64,000 bases of DNA from the NCBI RefSeq assembly GCF_034140825.1, contig NC_089035.1, positions 33,771,501-33,835,500 on the forward strand, in the 5' to 3' direction. The notes beneath the pieces were generated by a model. That model was given only the letters and a program-made list of their open reading frames with translations. It did not search any database and was not told the origin of the DNA. Origin of the DNA: Oryza sativa Japonica Group (lineage: Eukaryota > Streptophyta > Magnoliopsida > Poales > Poaceae). Shown here in pieces: positions 33,250 through 44,800 of this stretch; position 1 is the first letter of the stretch; each line of letters starts with the position of its first letter. The position numbers and the translations under genes were made by a program.

Positions 33250-35829
33250 TCAGTTTTCTGCAGTGAATCGAAACAGAGGAATCAATTCCAGTAGCATTGT
33301 ATGTTAATTTGTCCAACACAAAAGTAGACAGCAGGTGGCATACATTATCGCATATAAGTAAGAGTTCAAAACAAACATGAGCATTCAACAGACAAGGAAG
33401 CTACTGAAAATATGTGTGCCAGATAGGTGCATTAGCTATACAAGTGTGTCGAACGAAGAACTGAAATAGAAAGAGATTAGGACAACAAGATAACTTGATT
33501 GGTTCAAGTAAATTGACGTTTACAAGGACCAAGCACTATGTGAATGTCAGACAACCCCCAGTGACTCGGTAAGATGCCAGAACTAAGAAGCCGCCCATTA
33601 CCCACTTGTAGCACAACCATAAGTACTAAGCACACAACCTACAGTTTGACGAATATGGGAAATGTCCCTGCATATGGCCTTTATGCTATATATTTCCACC
33701 ACTCCCTGCAGCTATTGTCACATGTTGGTCCATTTGTCAGCCCAAAATGACAAGTAAACAAAACTAGCATCTATCATTACTCATGAACAGCAATTGTCAC
33801 AAACTGTGGTCATGAACTAAATAGGTTGCTAGCCCCATGTTCATTTATTCCATCAACCAGTCAACCACATGCAAATTAGAATACCAGAAGATGTAAGTTA
33901 TGAAATGAACCATCCGTAACTAGGCTGATATAAGGTCATTGGAAATGAAGTAATGAACTAGAGTGTTACAAATCAATAATCTGTGGATAATGATGAGTGG
34001 CATGAATCAACTGAATGATTACATACTTCGTGAAAATTGTTAGGCAATGCAACTAAGGGAAAGTAACAACATGATTATGTGGATGAAAATAGCTGATGAT
34101 CTCAGGGCAATAACAGAAGCAAGGATCCTATTCCTGATCAGGCGGGCCAAACATGTCATAAGACAAAAAGAGGAATTAAACTGATAGTTAACAAAAAAAC
34201 AACTCAAATTAATATGGCAAGAAATTCATTTGTAAGGAGAGTTAAGGATTGGGGCAGAAATGCAGAACAGATGGCAAGATATTTTCACAGGAGAAAATGT
34301 ATGTCTAAGTTTCCAAAGCATGCCATGATTCTAACTATATATTGCAGTAAAAGAAACCTTTGTAACAGTAACATAAACCACCCTTGATTGAAGAAGGCCT
34401 GCCATCCAGCCATGCAGGCAACAACAAAATAAATTTCTACTTTAAAAGGAGTCAAAACTGTGGCAGATTAGACCTTCGGAAAGAGAGTAAGAGACTATTC
34501 TAGTCATGTAGCCTTGCATTGCTTTAGCGAAATTGCAAAGTTTGACTAACTTTTACATTGCAGTTGAACATGTTCTACAATGCAAATTCCCCTAATCCCC
34601 TTGATATGCGAACTTATTTGAACTTACCACTACTAATTTCTACGGTGTTCGGCTTGCCAAGTGTTCACCGCAACAAAGGAATCAACATTATAGTTCCACA
34701 CAGAGGTACAGCATCCTTACCGTGTCTTCCAATAATTAACAAAAGCTTATTAAAAAAACTACAGTGGCTAGTCAAAATAAGATCAAACCATGCAGTGAAA
34801 AAGACTAGGGCATCAAACTCATCACCTTTACAATCTTATATGAAAGAACACAGGTTGATACGCTTAGTAAACATAGCTTCTTAGTTTTTACTGAGTACTA
34901 ACTGTTATGACATTTATGGTTCTAATATTTTGTTCCGTTCCAAACATGTCTATAGTAAATCATTTCAATGAACAACTCATGGTAATAAACCGATAAATCA
35001 GCAAATACAGTTAATAGCGATTGAATTGAGCAATGTAAAAGGGCAAACCTTTCTGCACATCAGGTGCATCATGATACACAGGTTCATCCTCAGGCACAGT
35101 GTGCAGCTCATCTGTTGGCCCTGCTGCCTCCCCGTCGGCACCTGCAGCATCATCGGGGTAACGAACAACCACAACCGGGCAGACACAGTGATGCACGCAA
35201 TAATCACTAACACTCCCAAGCCTCCCCTTCCCGCCCTTCCGCGAGGCACCGAAGCCGCGGCTTCCCATGATCATAGCGGACAAGCCAAGTCGCTCGGCCT
35301 CGAGGCAGAGGCGCTCCTTCATGTCGTGGTCCTTGACGACGTGGATCTTAAAGGGGATCTGCGCGTCGACCAGCGGCTGCGCCAGGTCCTCCGCCTTGGT
35401 GGACGTGAAGGCGTCGAAGTCCTCCTCCCGCTTCTTCTGCAGCTCCTCCGCGGATGCCGCGGGTGCGACCTCCCCGTCGGCGTCGTCGGAGACGGAGACG
35501 GGGATGGAGCCCCAGTCGGCGCCGTAGAGCACGGAGGTGGGCCGCACGTGGAGGAGCACGACGGCGTCCCCGGGGCGGAGGTAGTTCTGCACGGCCCACC
35601 GGACGGCGTACGCGGACTCGTCGGAGAGGTCGACGGCGATGGCGATGCGCCGGTGCGGGGAGGCGTTGGTGCCCGCGAGCGAGGAGAAGAAGTACCGCGG
35701 CGAGGTGGGGTGGATCGCCGCCGCCGACGCCGCCTGCGCCGCCGCGAGCCGCACCGGCGGCAGCGTCGGCGAGGACGCCGACACGTCGCCGCCGCCGCCC
35801 GCCGACGGGGAGGAGGGGTTGGCCGCCAT
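33250..35829 (-). CDS. Universal stress protein (USP/PHOS32-like)
   Basis: The main exon is 35049-35829; a tiny last coding exon at 33250-33257 adds Glu-Asn and the stop, giving 262 aa. A long Ala/Ser/Pro-rich N-terminus is followed by a UspA fold: RRIAIAVDLSDESAYAVRWA begins strand 1 and helix 1, then VVLLHVRPTSVLYGADWG, FKIHVVKDHDMKERLCLEA, and the nucleotide-binding loop MGSRGFGAS...GRLGSVSDYCVHH. Plant USPs of this class bind ATP or AMP and take part in stress signalling; PHOS32-type members are phosphorylated after elicitor treatment. The ATG at 35829 follows a GC-rich leader. The intron (33258-35048, 1.8 kb) is AT-rich and shows no repeat I can name. The last exon is less certain: without it the frame would run on to 35011. 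Confidence 0.82.
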
Positions 35830-36260
35830 GGGGATGAACTCCTTTTCCCCTCTTCCTCGTTTGGGAATTTCTCGGCGAGGCGAGATGTTGGCCGGTTTGA
35901 TCCGAGACGGTGGTGGTGAAACGGAAGAGGCGAGGCGACTAGGCGAGGCGAGACAAGGGGAGTGTGACACCGGAGCAAGCGGCAACCGTGCTGTGATGTT
36001 GTGGGTGGGGGATTGAACCGAATGACTTGTTGTATACGTTGCTCCTGCTTCTCTGCCTGATCCCTCTCTGATGATGGTGTGTGTCCCTTTTGTTTCGCTT
36101 TTCTTAATCCTCTCTAGGGCTTCTGATAGCCCTCCATCTGTCCGTCCTTTGCCCGTTTGCTTCTTGGCCTAAACCACCGAAAAGGTGGGTCCGTTTTGCT
36201 GGACGCCTGGAATACTCTTCAACTCGATTGGAACAGCAGGCTCCGTGTATGTGTAACTAT
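35830..36260. other. Promoter and 5' UTR region of the USP gene
   Basis: GC-rich leader immediately upstream of the ATG, then mixed sequence. No clear TATA box was found. No other gene. Confidence 0.35.
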
Positions 36261-36410
36261 GGCTGTGTTTAGATCTAAAGTTTAGATTCAAAGTATAGAT
36301 TTAAACTTCAGTCATTTTTCATCACATCAACCTGTCATATACACACAACTTTTTAGTCACATCATCTTTAATTTTAACCAAAATATAAATTTTACGCTGA
36401 ACTAAACACA
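36261..36410. mobile_element. MITE related to the element at 32443
   Basis: The left end GGCTGTGTTTAGATCTAAAG and the right CTGAACTAAACACAG match the nested element at 32443-32582, with the same interior ('catcacatcaacctgtcata'). TAT is found on both sides. The last two bases of the right terminus seem to be lost. Confidence 0.7.
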
Positions 36411-36765
36411 GTATATCACAACAGGTTTATGTAGTTCTGTTGCCACAGGTCATTTGGTCAAAAGGTCAATGATCTATCGTCGGTGAGTAAATGTCGTGCC
36501 TTGCATCATGGTCGGACTATGAGGAGACGAGATGACTTCTTCCCCGGCCTCTATCTGAGATCTCGTCGCCGACGGTTCAGACCGCGAGCATTACGCCTAA
36601 CTGAACGGGATTGTTGCAGGTTACGGCATTGGGTTGGTGGCTGCTGCTTGCAGTAATGCGTAGCCGCGTCTTCCTTGTTGATTCCAAGCAACTCCTCCTT
36701 GTCCTTGGAAGTTTCAAAAGGATATTCTCAGAAGGATGCTCCTCGCACGCGAACCAAACTTTACG

Positions 36766-37096
36766 TGGTGTTTGGATCCAGGACTTAACTTTAGTCCCTG
36801 TCTTTATACACTAATTTAAAGTATTAAATATAGACTACTTATAAAACTAATTATATAAATGAAAGCTAATTCACAAGATAATTTTTTTAAGCCTTATTAA
36901 TCCATAATTAGAGAATGTTTACTGTAGCATCACATAGGCTAATCATGGATTAGTTAGGCTTAATAGATTCGTCTCGCGAATTAGTCCAAGATTATGGATG
37001 GGTTTTATTAATAGTCTACGTTTAATATTTATAATTAATATCCAAACATCCGATGTGATAGCGACTTAAAAGTTTTAGTCCCATCTAAACAGGGCC
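36766..37096. mobile_element. hAT-like MITE
   Basis: Left end GGTGTTTGGATCCAGGACTT; the complement of the right end reads GGCCCTGTTTAGATGGGACT. The interior carries 'gaattagtccaagattatgg' and similar text typical of a large rice MITE group. No clear target duplication. Confidence 0.55.
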
Positions 37097-37138
37097 ACAG
37101 GCCTGCTGCTAATGGCAGCCTGTTCGAGTAGAGTATTA

Positions 37139-37276
37139 GGTTGTGTTTAGTTCACACTGAAGTTTGGAAGTTTGGTTGAAATTGGTACGATGTGATAGAA
37201 AAGTTATGCGAATGAAAGGTTCGATGCTATGGAAAGTCGGTAGTTTGGAAAAAAAACTTTAGAAGTAAACAAGGGC
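37139..37276. mobile_element. Tourist-like MITE
   Basis: Left end GGTTGTGTTTAGTTCACAC and the complement of the right end GCCCTTGTTTACTTCTAAAG are inverted repeats, with TTA on both sides (37136-37138 and 37277-37279). It is the undisturbed relative of the element at 32354-32668. Confidence 0.7.
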
Positions 37277-37279
37277 TTA

Positions 37280-38481
37280 ATAGTTTAGTCAGGAAACGTG
37301 ACAATGGATTCTAGAACATGATTGTTGCTTAATCAAAGGGGCAGCATGATTGTTGATGGTTCCTTGTGCTATCTTATTGAGGGGCAAAAACAGTTGAGGA
37401 ACCGACTACGAGTAGTATATTGTTCGGTCTGGATTCCTGGGGCATAGGAACCCACAGAAAGATTGGTGTGTTTCAGCATTCCCTTTGGTGATCAGAATCT
37501 TCTCACGCTTGACATACCGCAAGCATAGTTATGAGAAATTTACTCTAGAGTCCATTTCCGTAATAGTATGCTATACAGCTTCAAATTCACTTGATCTTAT
37601 TGCTCCAAAGATGTTTTGATGCCAGAATGACATCATACTCAGATTAGCCCATCTGTCTCCCAAAATCCCAAATCACCAATTGGCACTTGGCATATTTTTT
37701 GTTTTTAGATAATGGCTTTTTGCCTATGGCCTACTAGTTAACCACTTGCAGCATCTATCTGTTCAATAAACTGGCTAGAATCTGCTCGGTTTTGTGCTCG
37801 AGCAGATGTTCTCTTGACTCTTGCACTTTGAAAATGTTCTCGTTTCACAAATGGCATGCGCGCGTATGATTCGATCTCGAGTACCCCAGTGGATGTTTCT
37901 TGTTGCATTGCTGGGCCACTGCTCGCTTTACGCTTTGGCTTTTGCTGGCTTTGCATATAACTCTATGCTGTGCACCTTTCAATTGAGCCCTTTTCTCGAA
38001 GAGAACAAAATCCGTTTAGATACATCCTATGGTACTTCCCTCGTCTCTACAGTCAAAATCTGGCAGGCCACTTGTTCCTTTCATCAAAGGTCAGAAAAAT
38101 GAGAAAGGTTAGCGCCTCGTGGAAAGTTGGTCTAAAAACTTAAAGGACATTTGTGGGTAAGTTGACCAAAAGAATTGTAGGCTTTTTAAAAGGAAAATGT
38201 TTATTTTCCGTCACTTTGTTCTGGACTCGTCATTTTTGACATCAAACATGATCATAAGAACTTTTTCTCTACAAATTTAGTTAAATTTGAAACAGTTTAA
38301 CTTTGACTAAAAATAAAATGACTTATAATCTGAAACGAATGGAGTATCTAACATTGCATTCCATCACCGCAATCCCCCATGTATGCACCACGTCATTAGA
38401 GCCGCCCTTGGTAGTTTATGAAAAAAAGAACCCTCATAGAGTGTGGGGGAGTATATTTTTTTTTACAAATCTGTAAATTAA
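37280..38481. other. Intergenic region
   Basis: No gene supported. Positions 38270-38345 resemble the right half of a Stowaway element ('aaatttagttaaatttgaaa' to 'ctgaaacgaatggagtat') without its left half. The rest is unremarkable. Confidence 0.35.
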
Positions 38482-38680
38482 GTGCCTGTTCACTTTGATG
38501 CCAAAAAAAAAACCTTATCAAATTTTGGCATCACTAAAATTTTGGCATAGTTGCCAGAATTTTGGCAGGATTTCTTATATAGTTGCCAAAATTTGGCAGC
38601 AAACTAAATGTAGCCACTTTTTTTTTACAACTTTACCAAAATTTGGTAAGGTTGAAAATGACATCAAAGTGAACAGGCCC
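38482..38680. mobile_element. hAT-like MITE
   Basis: Left end GCCTGTTCACTTTGATGCC and right end GACATCAAAGTGAACAGGC are inverted repeats of about 17 bp. The interior contains several 'aaaattttggca' pairings. Flanking 8-mers are similar but not identical. Confidence 0.65.
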
Positions 38681-38837
38681 GAAAATTATATCACTGTAAA
38701 TTAAAAAAGAAAAGGTAAAAATAAAAAAATTCTTCGGAAAAAAAGGAAATTTTCTACCCTACCTATGGGCCTTCGGCCCAATTAGGACCCAAATTAATCT
38801 TTGCCTTCCTGGACTTGTACAGTGTGTAGACCCGAGA

Positions 38838-39520
38838 ATTTTTTTTATTTATACTTTTTTTTATTAAAATATTTACAAAAATAATTTTTTGTTTCGAAAA
38901 TTTACAAATCTAATTGCCTGCCGCCCTCAAGAAGGGTGATTTTTAAAAATCGCCCTCTCAAAGGGCGGCAAGGGACCTAAATACAAAATTTTTATTTGTG
39001 TTCAAACCCTTCCCACCGGTTTTAATTACTTAAAAACTAATAATGCTTATTCGATACTCCAAATGATTTTAAATGGAAAAGTGATAAACTACAAAGTTAT
39101 AGATCTCATCAAGATCTACAACTTTTATATAAAGTTTATCTCCATCCAATATCGTTTGAAATATAGATCTGAGATTTTTTAAAATGTGTTTTATATTTTG
39201 TAACGAATATTTGGATATCTAAAACATCTTAAATGAAAGAGTTACTAACTACAAAGTTGTAGATCTCCTTGAGCTCTACAATTTTGATATAAAGTTTTAT
39301 TTCATCTGACTTTATATAATATAATTTTAAATTGTAAAATTATAGAGCTAACAAGTTATGCTGGAAAATTTACATTTAGGTCCCTTGCCGTCCTGTGGAA
39401 GGGCGATTTTTAAAAACCGCCCTTCCTGAGGGCGGCAGGCGATTAGATTTGTAAATTTTCGAAACAAAAAATTATTTTTGTAAATATTTTAATAAAAAAA
39501 AGTATAAATAAAAAAAATCC
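38838..39520. mobile_element. Long-TIR, probably Mutator-like element directly upstream of frataxin
   Basis: About 150 bp at each end are inverted copies with roughly 95% identity: left 'ttttatttatactttttttt' through 'acaaatctaattgcctgccg' and 'caagggacctaaat', and the complement of the right end repeats these. Each arm also holds its own small hairpin, GGGCGAT-rich. A 12-bp direct repeat GTAGACCCGAGA flanks it at 38826-38837 and 39521-39532. Long inverted repeats suggest Mutator, although 9 bp would be its usual target size. No transposase. Confidence 0.75.
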
Positions 39521-39613
39521 GTAGACCCGAGACACCCGACCCGACCTCGCCGCATCCTCGACCGGACCGGGTTAACGCATCCTCCTCCCCACTTCGACGG
39601 CGCGCCGGCGGCG

Positions 39614-41788
39614 ATGGCGTCGCGGAAGCTCGTCCTCGGCCTCACGGCGGCAAGGCGGTTGAGGTCTCGCGCTCCCGTCCTCGTCTCGTCCTCTCCCTTC
39701 CTGGAAGCCTCCACATCGACTTCTGACGCCACCGCCGCCACCGCGACGCGGGGTTCGGGGTTGGGGCCGTGGGGGCTGTTCCTATCTTCGAGGGCCCTCT
39801 CGTCGACTCGTCCGGTGTCTCTGTCCGCCGGTGATGCGCCTGGCTCGTCCGCTGCGGACCACAGGTGCGATTTTCCGTTCTTGTGGTATCTAGCTCCCTG
39901 TTGCTTGAAGTGTTTGTTCGTTTGTTTAGTTTTTTAAGGATGGTTTGGTGCGTGAAATGGGCGAATTACCAATAACTTTTGTGCAGATTTGATAGAATGG
40001 TACCTTTTTTTTTTGTACCGTTGTCTTCAGGAGGCTATTGCTAAACCTAAGATTGATCATAAAACATTATGTCAAAATCGTTGTAATTGTTAGACTAAAG
40101 TGGCTGAGCTCAGCAAGATATATGGAGATTCTGAAATGTGGAAATTGGCATAGTTATAGAGCTACTATTATCGAAGTGGTTCAGCACAAAGTTCGATCTT
40201 CTTTTGGTGATTAATGCCTAGTTAATTTCCCTTGCAATGTTATTTTTGCATACATATTCTGTCGGGTAGTTGGTTGATTGTCGGTTGTGTATATTGGGCA
40301 GGTCGATACTACCAGAGGATGAGTATCACAAATTAGCAGATGAGACAATACATGACCTGCTTGAAAAACTTGAGGTAACAGATCCTATATGTCAAAGTCA
40401 TCCATTTTTTGCACCTAATAGAAGCTTCACTAAAAACATATCACTTAAATCGACATCTTTGGCTAATTTGTCTTTTGGAACTCTTCTTAGGAATATGGTG
40501 ACTCTCTTCAGATGGATGGCTTTGACATAGACTATGGGGTTAGTCGCAATGAAGTGTCATGTGATTCCTTGCTGCCATATGTGTTACTAATGAACTAGAT
40601 TACTTAATAATGTTCCCTACTTTTCCATTGACATTGCAGAATCAAGTTCTAACACTAAGGTTAGGAGAGTTGGGGACATATGTTGTAAACAAGCAAGCAC
40701 CAAACAGACAAATTTGGCTATCTTCACCTGTGAGGTATGGGACTATGATACCATTTAGCATTATCTTATTTAGTCCCTTGATTCAATGCTTCTTTTTTTT
40801 TCTCTTTTAAGATATCTGAAAGCGTATTACCATCTTATTTGTCAATTATACATTTTTTCCATTGAAACTCAGTATTATGCTACATATATATGATAATTGT
40901 CGAGGATTTTTACGGTACAATATACTGCTAGTATATACTGCAAGTATATATGATCTAACGGTGTAGATTGATTTAATTTTTTATTTAATTAGATTGCAGT
41001 ATAAAGTTTGAAAGGGTAATTTTGTCTTTTCTTCGTTATTCTATCATCAAATCGTACTATCGTCACGTGCTTTGTCATCAAATGGCGCTCAGGATGCTCC
41101 TCCCCTAGTGTACGATAAGATCCAGGACTGGGTACTCTCAATTAGATTCATTTTGAACCAAAAATTACTAAAGTGTTGTTTTATTTTCTATCAAATTCCT
41201 AATATGTCCTTTTATATACTGCCAGTATATACTGGTAGTATATTGTACCGTAAAAGTTCTCTAATTGTCAAGTATGGTTTAAGCTAGTTTCAGGATGTAT
41301 GGACTAATAATTTGGAAGATCCAGTATTTGTAGCTGGCGAACATAAAATTACTTTAGCAGGCTTGGTTGGTATCTTCAAATTTGCTAATTTTCTGTTCAT
41401 AGTTGAATGAGCCAATTTCAAATGAAACTCTTTTGCACGCATGTTCTTATCCTTAGATTCTGAAATTGCTTCTAAACTACTCAACTTTATTAACAAAATG
41501 ATAATACATCAAAACGAGTCAATTTTGAACAGAACTTATCAGAACTCAACTTAACTCGATAGCCAGCACTACATAAGAATTCCTGTTTTTTCTCCAATCT
41601 GCATTTCTAACACATGTTGATTCTTTTTGCTAAAGAGGCTGTCTACTTTTGTTCGCAGTGGGCCTTCTAGGTTCGATTGGGATGCACCAACAAATTGTTG
41701 GATATACAGGCGGACAGGAGCTAATCTTGTTGAACTTCTGGAGAAAGAGATTGGTGAGCTCTGTGGTACCCCAGTAGAACTTTCATAA
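39614..41788 (+). CDS. FH: Frataxin, mitochondrial iron-sulfur cluster assembly protein
   Basis: Five exons, 39614-39864, 40302-40374, 40491-40538, 40640-40734 and 41659-41788, join in frame to 198 aa. The first 83 residues (MASRKLVLGLTAARRLRSRA and on) form an Arg/Ser-rich, acid-poor presequence typical of mitochondrial import. The frataxin fold follows: the acidic helix EDEYHKLADETIHDLLEKLE, then GDSLQMDGFDIDYGNQVLTL, NRQIWLSSPVRSGPSRFDWD and helix NLVELLEKEIGEL. Frataxin helps deliver iron or sulfur for Fe-S cluster assembly in the matrix; plant frataxins are also reported in plastids. The start codon lies only 82 bp after the flanking repeat of the element at 38838-39520. Intron 4 (0.9 kb) holds a MITE at 40902-41261. 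Confidence 0.95.
40902..41261. mobile_element. hAT-like MITE in frataxin intron 4
   Basis: The left arm runs from GAGGATTTTTACGGTACAAT through ATACTGCTAGTATATACTGC; the right arm is its complement, ending ATTGTACCGTAAAAGTTCTC (about 50 bp). The 8-bp target TAATTGTC is duplicated exactly at 40894-40901 and 41262-41269. An 8-bp duplication fits hAT transposons. Confidence 0.8.
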
Positions 41789-42180
41789 CAATGAAGGGAA
41801 AATACCACGGAACTAAGTTGGATGGTGCATATGACAAATGTGTCAATGTATGTTAAATCAGGTGACGCTTGGTATGGTTAGTTCTTTTGATGGAACCAAA
41901 ATTTTGTTGTACTAGACACGTCCGATCACTGCTTGGAAGTTGGAATAAATACCTGTCCTCAATAACCAGCACACAATATATACCTTAGTTCTGAATAAGC
42001 CGTTGTGGGTGTAGTGATTTGCATGTCAAAATGTGAATACTGGGAGTAGCATGAGTTGTCAGGCTGTTATGCTTCGTTAGGGGAAATAAAATGCATAATC
42101 ACACTATCGACAAATCCTCAAAACGCTCACTGTATTATAATGTTGCATTCCACTAGCTAACAAGCACCGATCAGATTATG
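41789..42180. other. Convergent 3' region between frataxin and the EF-hand gene
   Basis: Probably contains the 3' UTRs of both convergent genes. I see no repeat or gene in it. Confidence 0.4.
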
Positions 42181-42516
42181 TCAACACTGGAACGCCCTAT
42201 GCGACTCATCCTGCATCAGCTCGGGGCTGAGTCTGACCATGAGGACGCAGAACTCCATCTGGTCCAGCGCGCCGTCCCCGTCGAGGTCCCCTTCCCTCAT
42301 CATCTCCGACAGCTCGTCGTCCCGGAGCTCGCCGAGCCCTAGCATCGCCGCGTTCCTCTTCAGGCTCCGGAAGGTGATCTTGCCGGCGCCGGGGTCCATG
42401 AGCAGCTCGAACCCCTTGCAGAGCTCCTCGATCAGCCCCTCCACGCCCAGCTTCCTCGCCATCGACGGCAGGAAGTCCTCGAACTGCACGCCGGTGCCCT
42501 TGTCGGCGGCGCCCAT
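42181..42516 (-). CDS. Small EF-hand calcium-binding protein, KIC/PBP1/CCD1 type
   Basis: Intronless, 111 aa, starting MGAADKGTGVQFEDFLPSMA. One canonical EF-hand is present near residues 77-88 (DLDGDGALDQME: D, D, D, and E at the correct loop positions), followed by FCVLMVRLSPELM. An upstream degenerate loop (DPGAGKITFRSLKRNAAMLG) lacks the acidic ligands. This layout matches the Arabidopsis KIC and PBP1 proteins and wheat CCD1, calcium sensors that bind and regulate partners such as a kinesin-like protein or PINOID kinase. Cytosolic location is inferred. The ATG at 42516 is the only in-frame methionine start; the frame opens further upstream without an ATG. Confidence 0.88.
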   Translation of the reverse strand: MGAADKGTGVQFEDFLPSMARKLGVEGLIEELCKGFELLMDPGAGKITFRSLKRNAAMLGLGELRDDELSEMMREGDLDGDGALDQMEFCVLMVRLSPELMQDESHRAFQC

Positions 42517-42632
42517 GGCGATGCCGTACGACGGACTAGATTGAGCAACGGAGATCACAGAAAACGGCAGCTCAACCGGGTGCTTGGATTGGATGGAACA
42601 GTGGTCGCTGGAGAACGGAGAGAACTATGGAT

Positions 42633-42642
42633 GGTTAAATAG
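42633..42642 (-). promoter_or_regulatory. Possible TATA box of the EF-hand gene
   Basis: On the minus strand the sequence reads CTATTTAACC about 120 bp upstream of the start codon at 42516, a reasonable core promoter position. Confidence 0.45.
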
Positions 42643-42649
42643 GGGTGGC

Positions 42650-43777
42650 GATGGAAGAAGAGGAGGGAGTCCATGTCTATGTCCATGAGCTATGAGGTTC
42701 TTGGAAGCAGTCTCGCCATGTATGCCAGCCAAGGTACAGGCAATTGCAGGCGCCTATCTTTTAGGCGGTTGCTGCATCCGGCAGTTCTTGCCTGGTTTCT
42801 GCGAAGGAACAGAAGGATTGCAGATTGAATGCATGCTTCAAGGCTTTCTCCAATACCGGTTGCTTGTACAAGTCAGGTTCCCCAGGCTTATTTATTTTCG
42901 CAGCATTTACTTTGGAGGTCATAAGGATTAAGAAATGGATTAGAGCGGCGACCGGAATTCAGCTCGTGTATGAACGGAAGCTTACGTCAACGTTGCTGAT
43001 GAATGAATCTTATGATAGTAAACTAGTAAAGTGAAGTGGTCGATCAGCTGGAGACAGTCGGCCGGCGTCGTTTTCCCTCTTTTTTCTTTATGGTTCATGA
43101 TCTCTAATCCTGGCCGGTGATGCGTGTGGGGCCAACATGTCAGTCCTCTTGTTGCTCATGTTCACATGATCTCAATCCGCTCGTGTCGCGTTGGTTGACT
43201 CTTGGAAGTTGGATCGATTAGCTTATGGCCAGCATGATATGGTTAGTACACTTATCACCTGTCCTAATGGCGTTCCACTTTTCATCACGTGTGACCACGC
43301 AGTATGATCATGGAATGGAGATGAAACGGACGATGTTCTTTCGTGGAGATTATAAAGAAGTAGTAAGGCTGTATATAGATGATGATTTCAGTCTTCCAGG
43401 ATATAACGGCACATTTGAATCTTACTGCTGCACTCAGACATGGTCTCAGAGCTTCAGTCTCGCCCAGGAAATTTCGTACGGGTCAAGGTAGCGTTGCTTA
43501 ATTGGTTAATTACGGCCGTCTCGTTGCTTGACGTATTCCCGCAGCAGATTAGTGATTTTTTTTCCTTGCAGGAAATGGTAAGACAGACAGATACCCGACG
43601 AGGAAAATAAATAGGCTATTTGGGAGAACGAAAGCTATAGCGTGTAGTCGTGTAGACATGTTATACAGCCACTGACTCACCAGTACTATCTCGCAAACGA
43701 TATGAAGATATCTAGTTGTCACTAATCAGTAATCACTGAGTCGTTACTGCTGCTTTCCGGTTGCTTCTTCCGGAGTA
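42650..43777. other. Spacer between the EF-hand gene and the receptor-kinase cluster
   Basis: No gene supported. From about 43690 the text ('tatctcgcaaacgatatgaa' onward) matches the region starting at 51317, marking the left edge of the segment shared with the second receptor kinase. Confidence 0.45.
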
Positions 43778-43903
43778 CTTCCTCCGTTTTATAACGTAAA
43801 TCATTCTATCATTTCTCACATTTATATTGATGTTAATGAATCTAGACATATCAATATAAATGTGAGAAATGCTAGAATGACTTACATTGTAAAACGGAGG
43901 GAG
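43778..43903. mobile_element. Short, nearly perfect Stowaway palindrome
   Basis: Ends CTTCCTCCGTTTTATAACGT and the complement of ATTGTAAAACGGAGGGAG pair. The arms meet near 'aatctagacatatcaatata'. TA flanks at 43776-43777 and 43904-43905. It is absent from the matching position upstream of the second kinase, so it arrived after the duplication or was lost there. Confidence 0.85.
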
Positions 43904-43999
43904 TAATATTTTGCTTTGTCGAGAGGTAAAAACTTAAATGTCTCTATGATACAAAGAGGTATTTAAGTGCTTTATCCTCGACGAAGCAAAATACTCCAT
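43899..43999. repeat. Hairpin of about 100 bp abutting the Stowaway element
   Basis: The left arm (GGAGTAATATTTTGCTTTGT then CGAGAGGTAAAAACTTAAAT) pairs with the right arm, whose complement reads GGAGTATTTTGCTTCGTCGA and continues GGATAAAGCACTTAAATACC. The loop is about 10 bases. The arms include the terminal GGAGTA of the neighbouring Stowaway. The origin is unknown; it may be a small MITE. Confidence 0.7.
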
Positions 44000-44439
44000 C
44001 TTTCAAAAAAATATAACCTGTTTCATTTTTTGGTTTCTTAAAAAATCCAAGTCCTATTTGTAGTCATCATGTGCTAAATTAAATTGTTGATCGGAAACCA
44101 AGAAGCTATTCTAGTATTATTGGTTGCATGTTCATTAGTTTTGTCACATAGTGAGTGAGTTAATTGCTTCTTGGTTTTGATGAAAAAGAAATATATCTCA
44201 GATTTTTGGAAAGAGGGGTTATTACTAGGCTAGAAAAGGCATCAATCGCATCACAAAGATGTTTGTAAAGTCTGTATCCTTAAGTAGTTAAGCTGTCCCA
44301 TATGCCATTGCCATCCAAAGAGAGGAAATTTCGTGCCTGTCATTGTGTAATGGACTCAAGTACTCAACTTCTCCTTTTCTGTTTCTTGAGAGTTTGGACT
44401 CAACTTCTCGACAGCCCAAAATTGCCAAAACGTTGGGCC

Positions 44440-44800
44440 ACAAGCACAACATTGCAGCCAACTGCTTGCCTCATTTTGTGGGCCAGACATATTTAGCCCA
44501 GTATGTTTTGACGGGCCCGGAATTGCTTTTGCTGCCTAGGCACAACCCGGCGGCGGATGGGAAAGCTGTGCCCGAAGGTCCATCAAACGCTGCCCCCTGC
44601 TGGGACCGGCTCGGCCATGGCTCGTCGGTGGCGGCGGCGGAGGAGGAGAGGAGGAGGAGGAGGAGGTGGAGGAGGAATTGCAGGTGAGGTGATATTCTCA
44701 CGCTTAGGACCTAGTGATGTCCTACTAGCATCGTTTTATCCAAGCGCCCCTTCTCGGTTTCGTATCGTCTTGTCCGCGAGGCCAGTGCCTGCAAGCCTTT
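44440..44800 (+). repeat. GC-rich 5' block of receptor kinase A (paralogous with 51460-51800)
   Basis: Both kinases have the same upstream arrangement: 'tttagcccagt', then 'gggaaag', then CACCAAACGCTGCCCC-like text, then ATGGCTCGTCG followed by an Arg/Gly-coding CGG/GGA run that ends in CAG|GTGAGGTG. Downstream 'acctagtgatgtcct' and 'ggtttcgtatcgtcttgt' are also shared. It is probably a 5' UTR exon with a consensus donor near 44685. The short frame from ATG (44617) is low-complexity. Confidence 0.6.

Noticed and set aside
35026-35919. A 297-codon plus-strand frame opposite the universal stress protein
   Set aside because: It is Arg/Gly/Val-rich and arises from the GC-rich codon bias of the true minus-strand gene; it has no domain.
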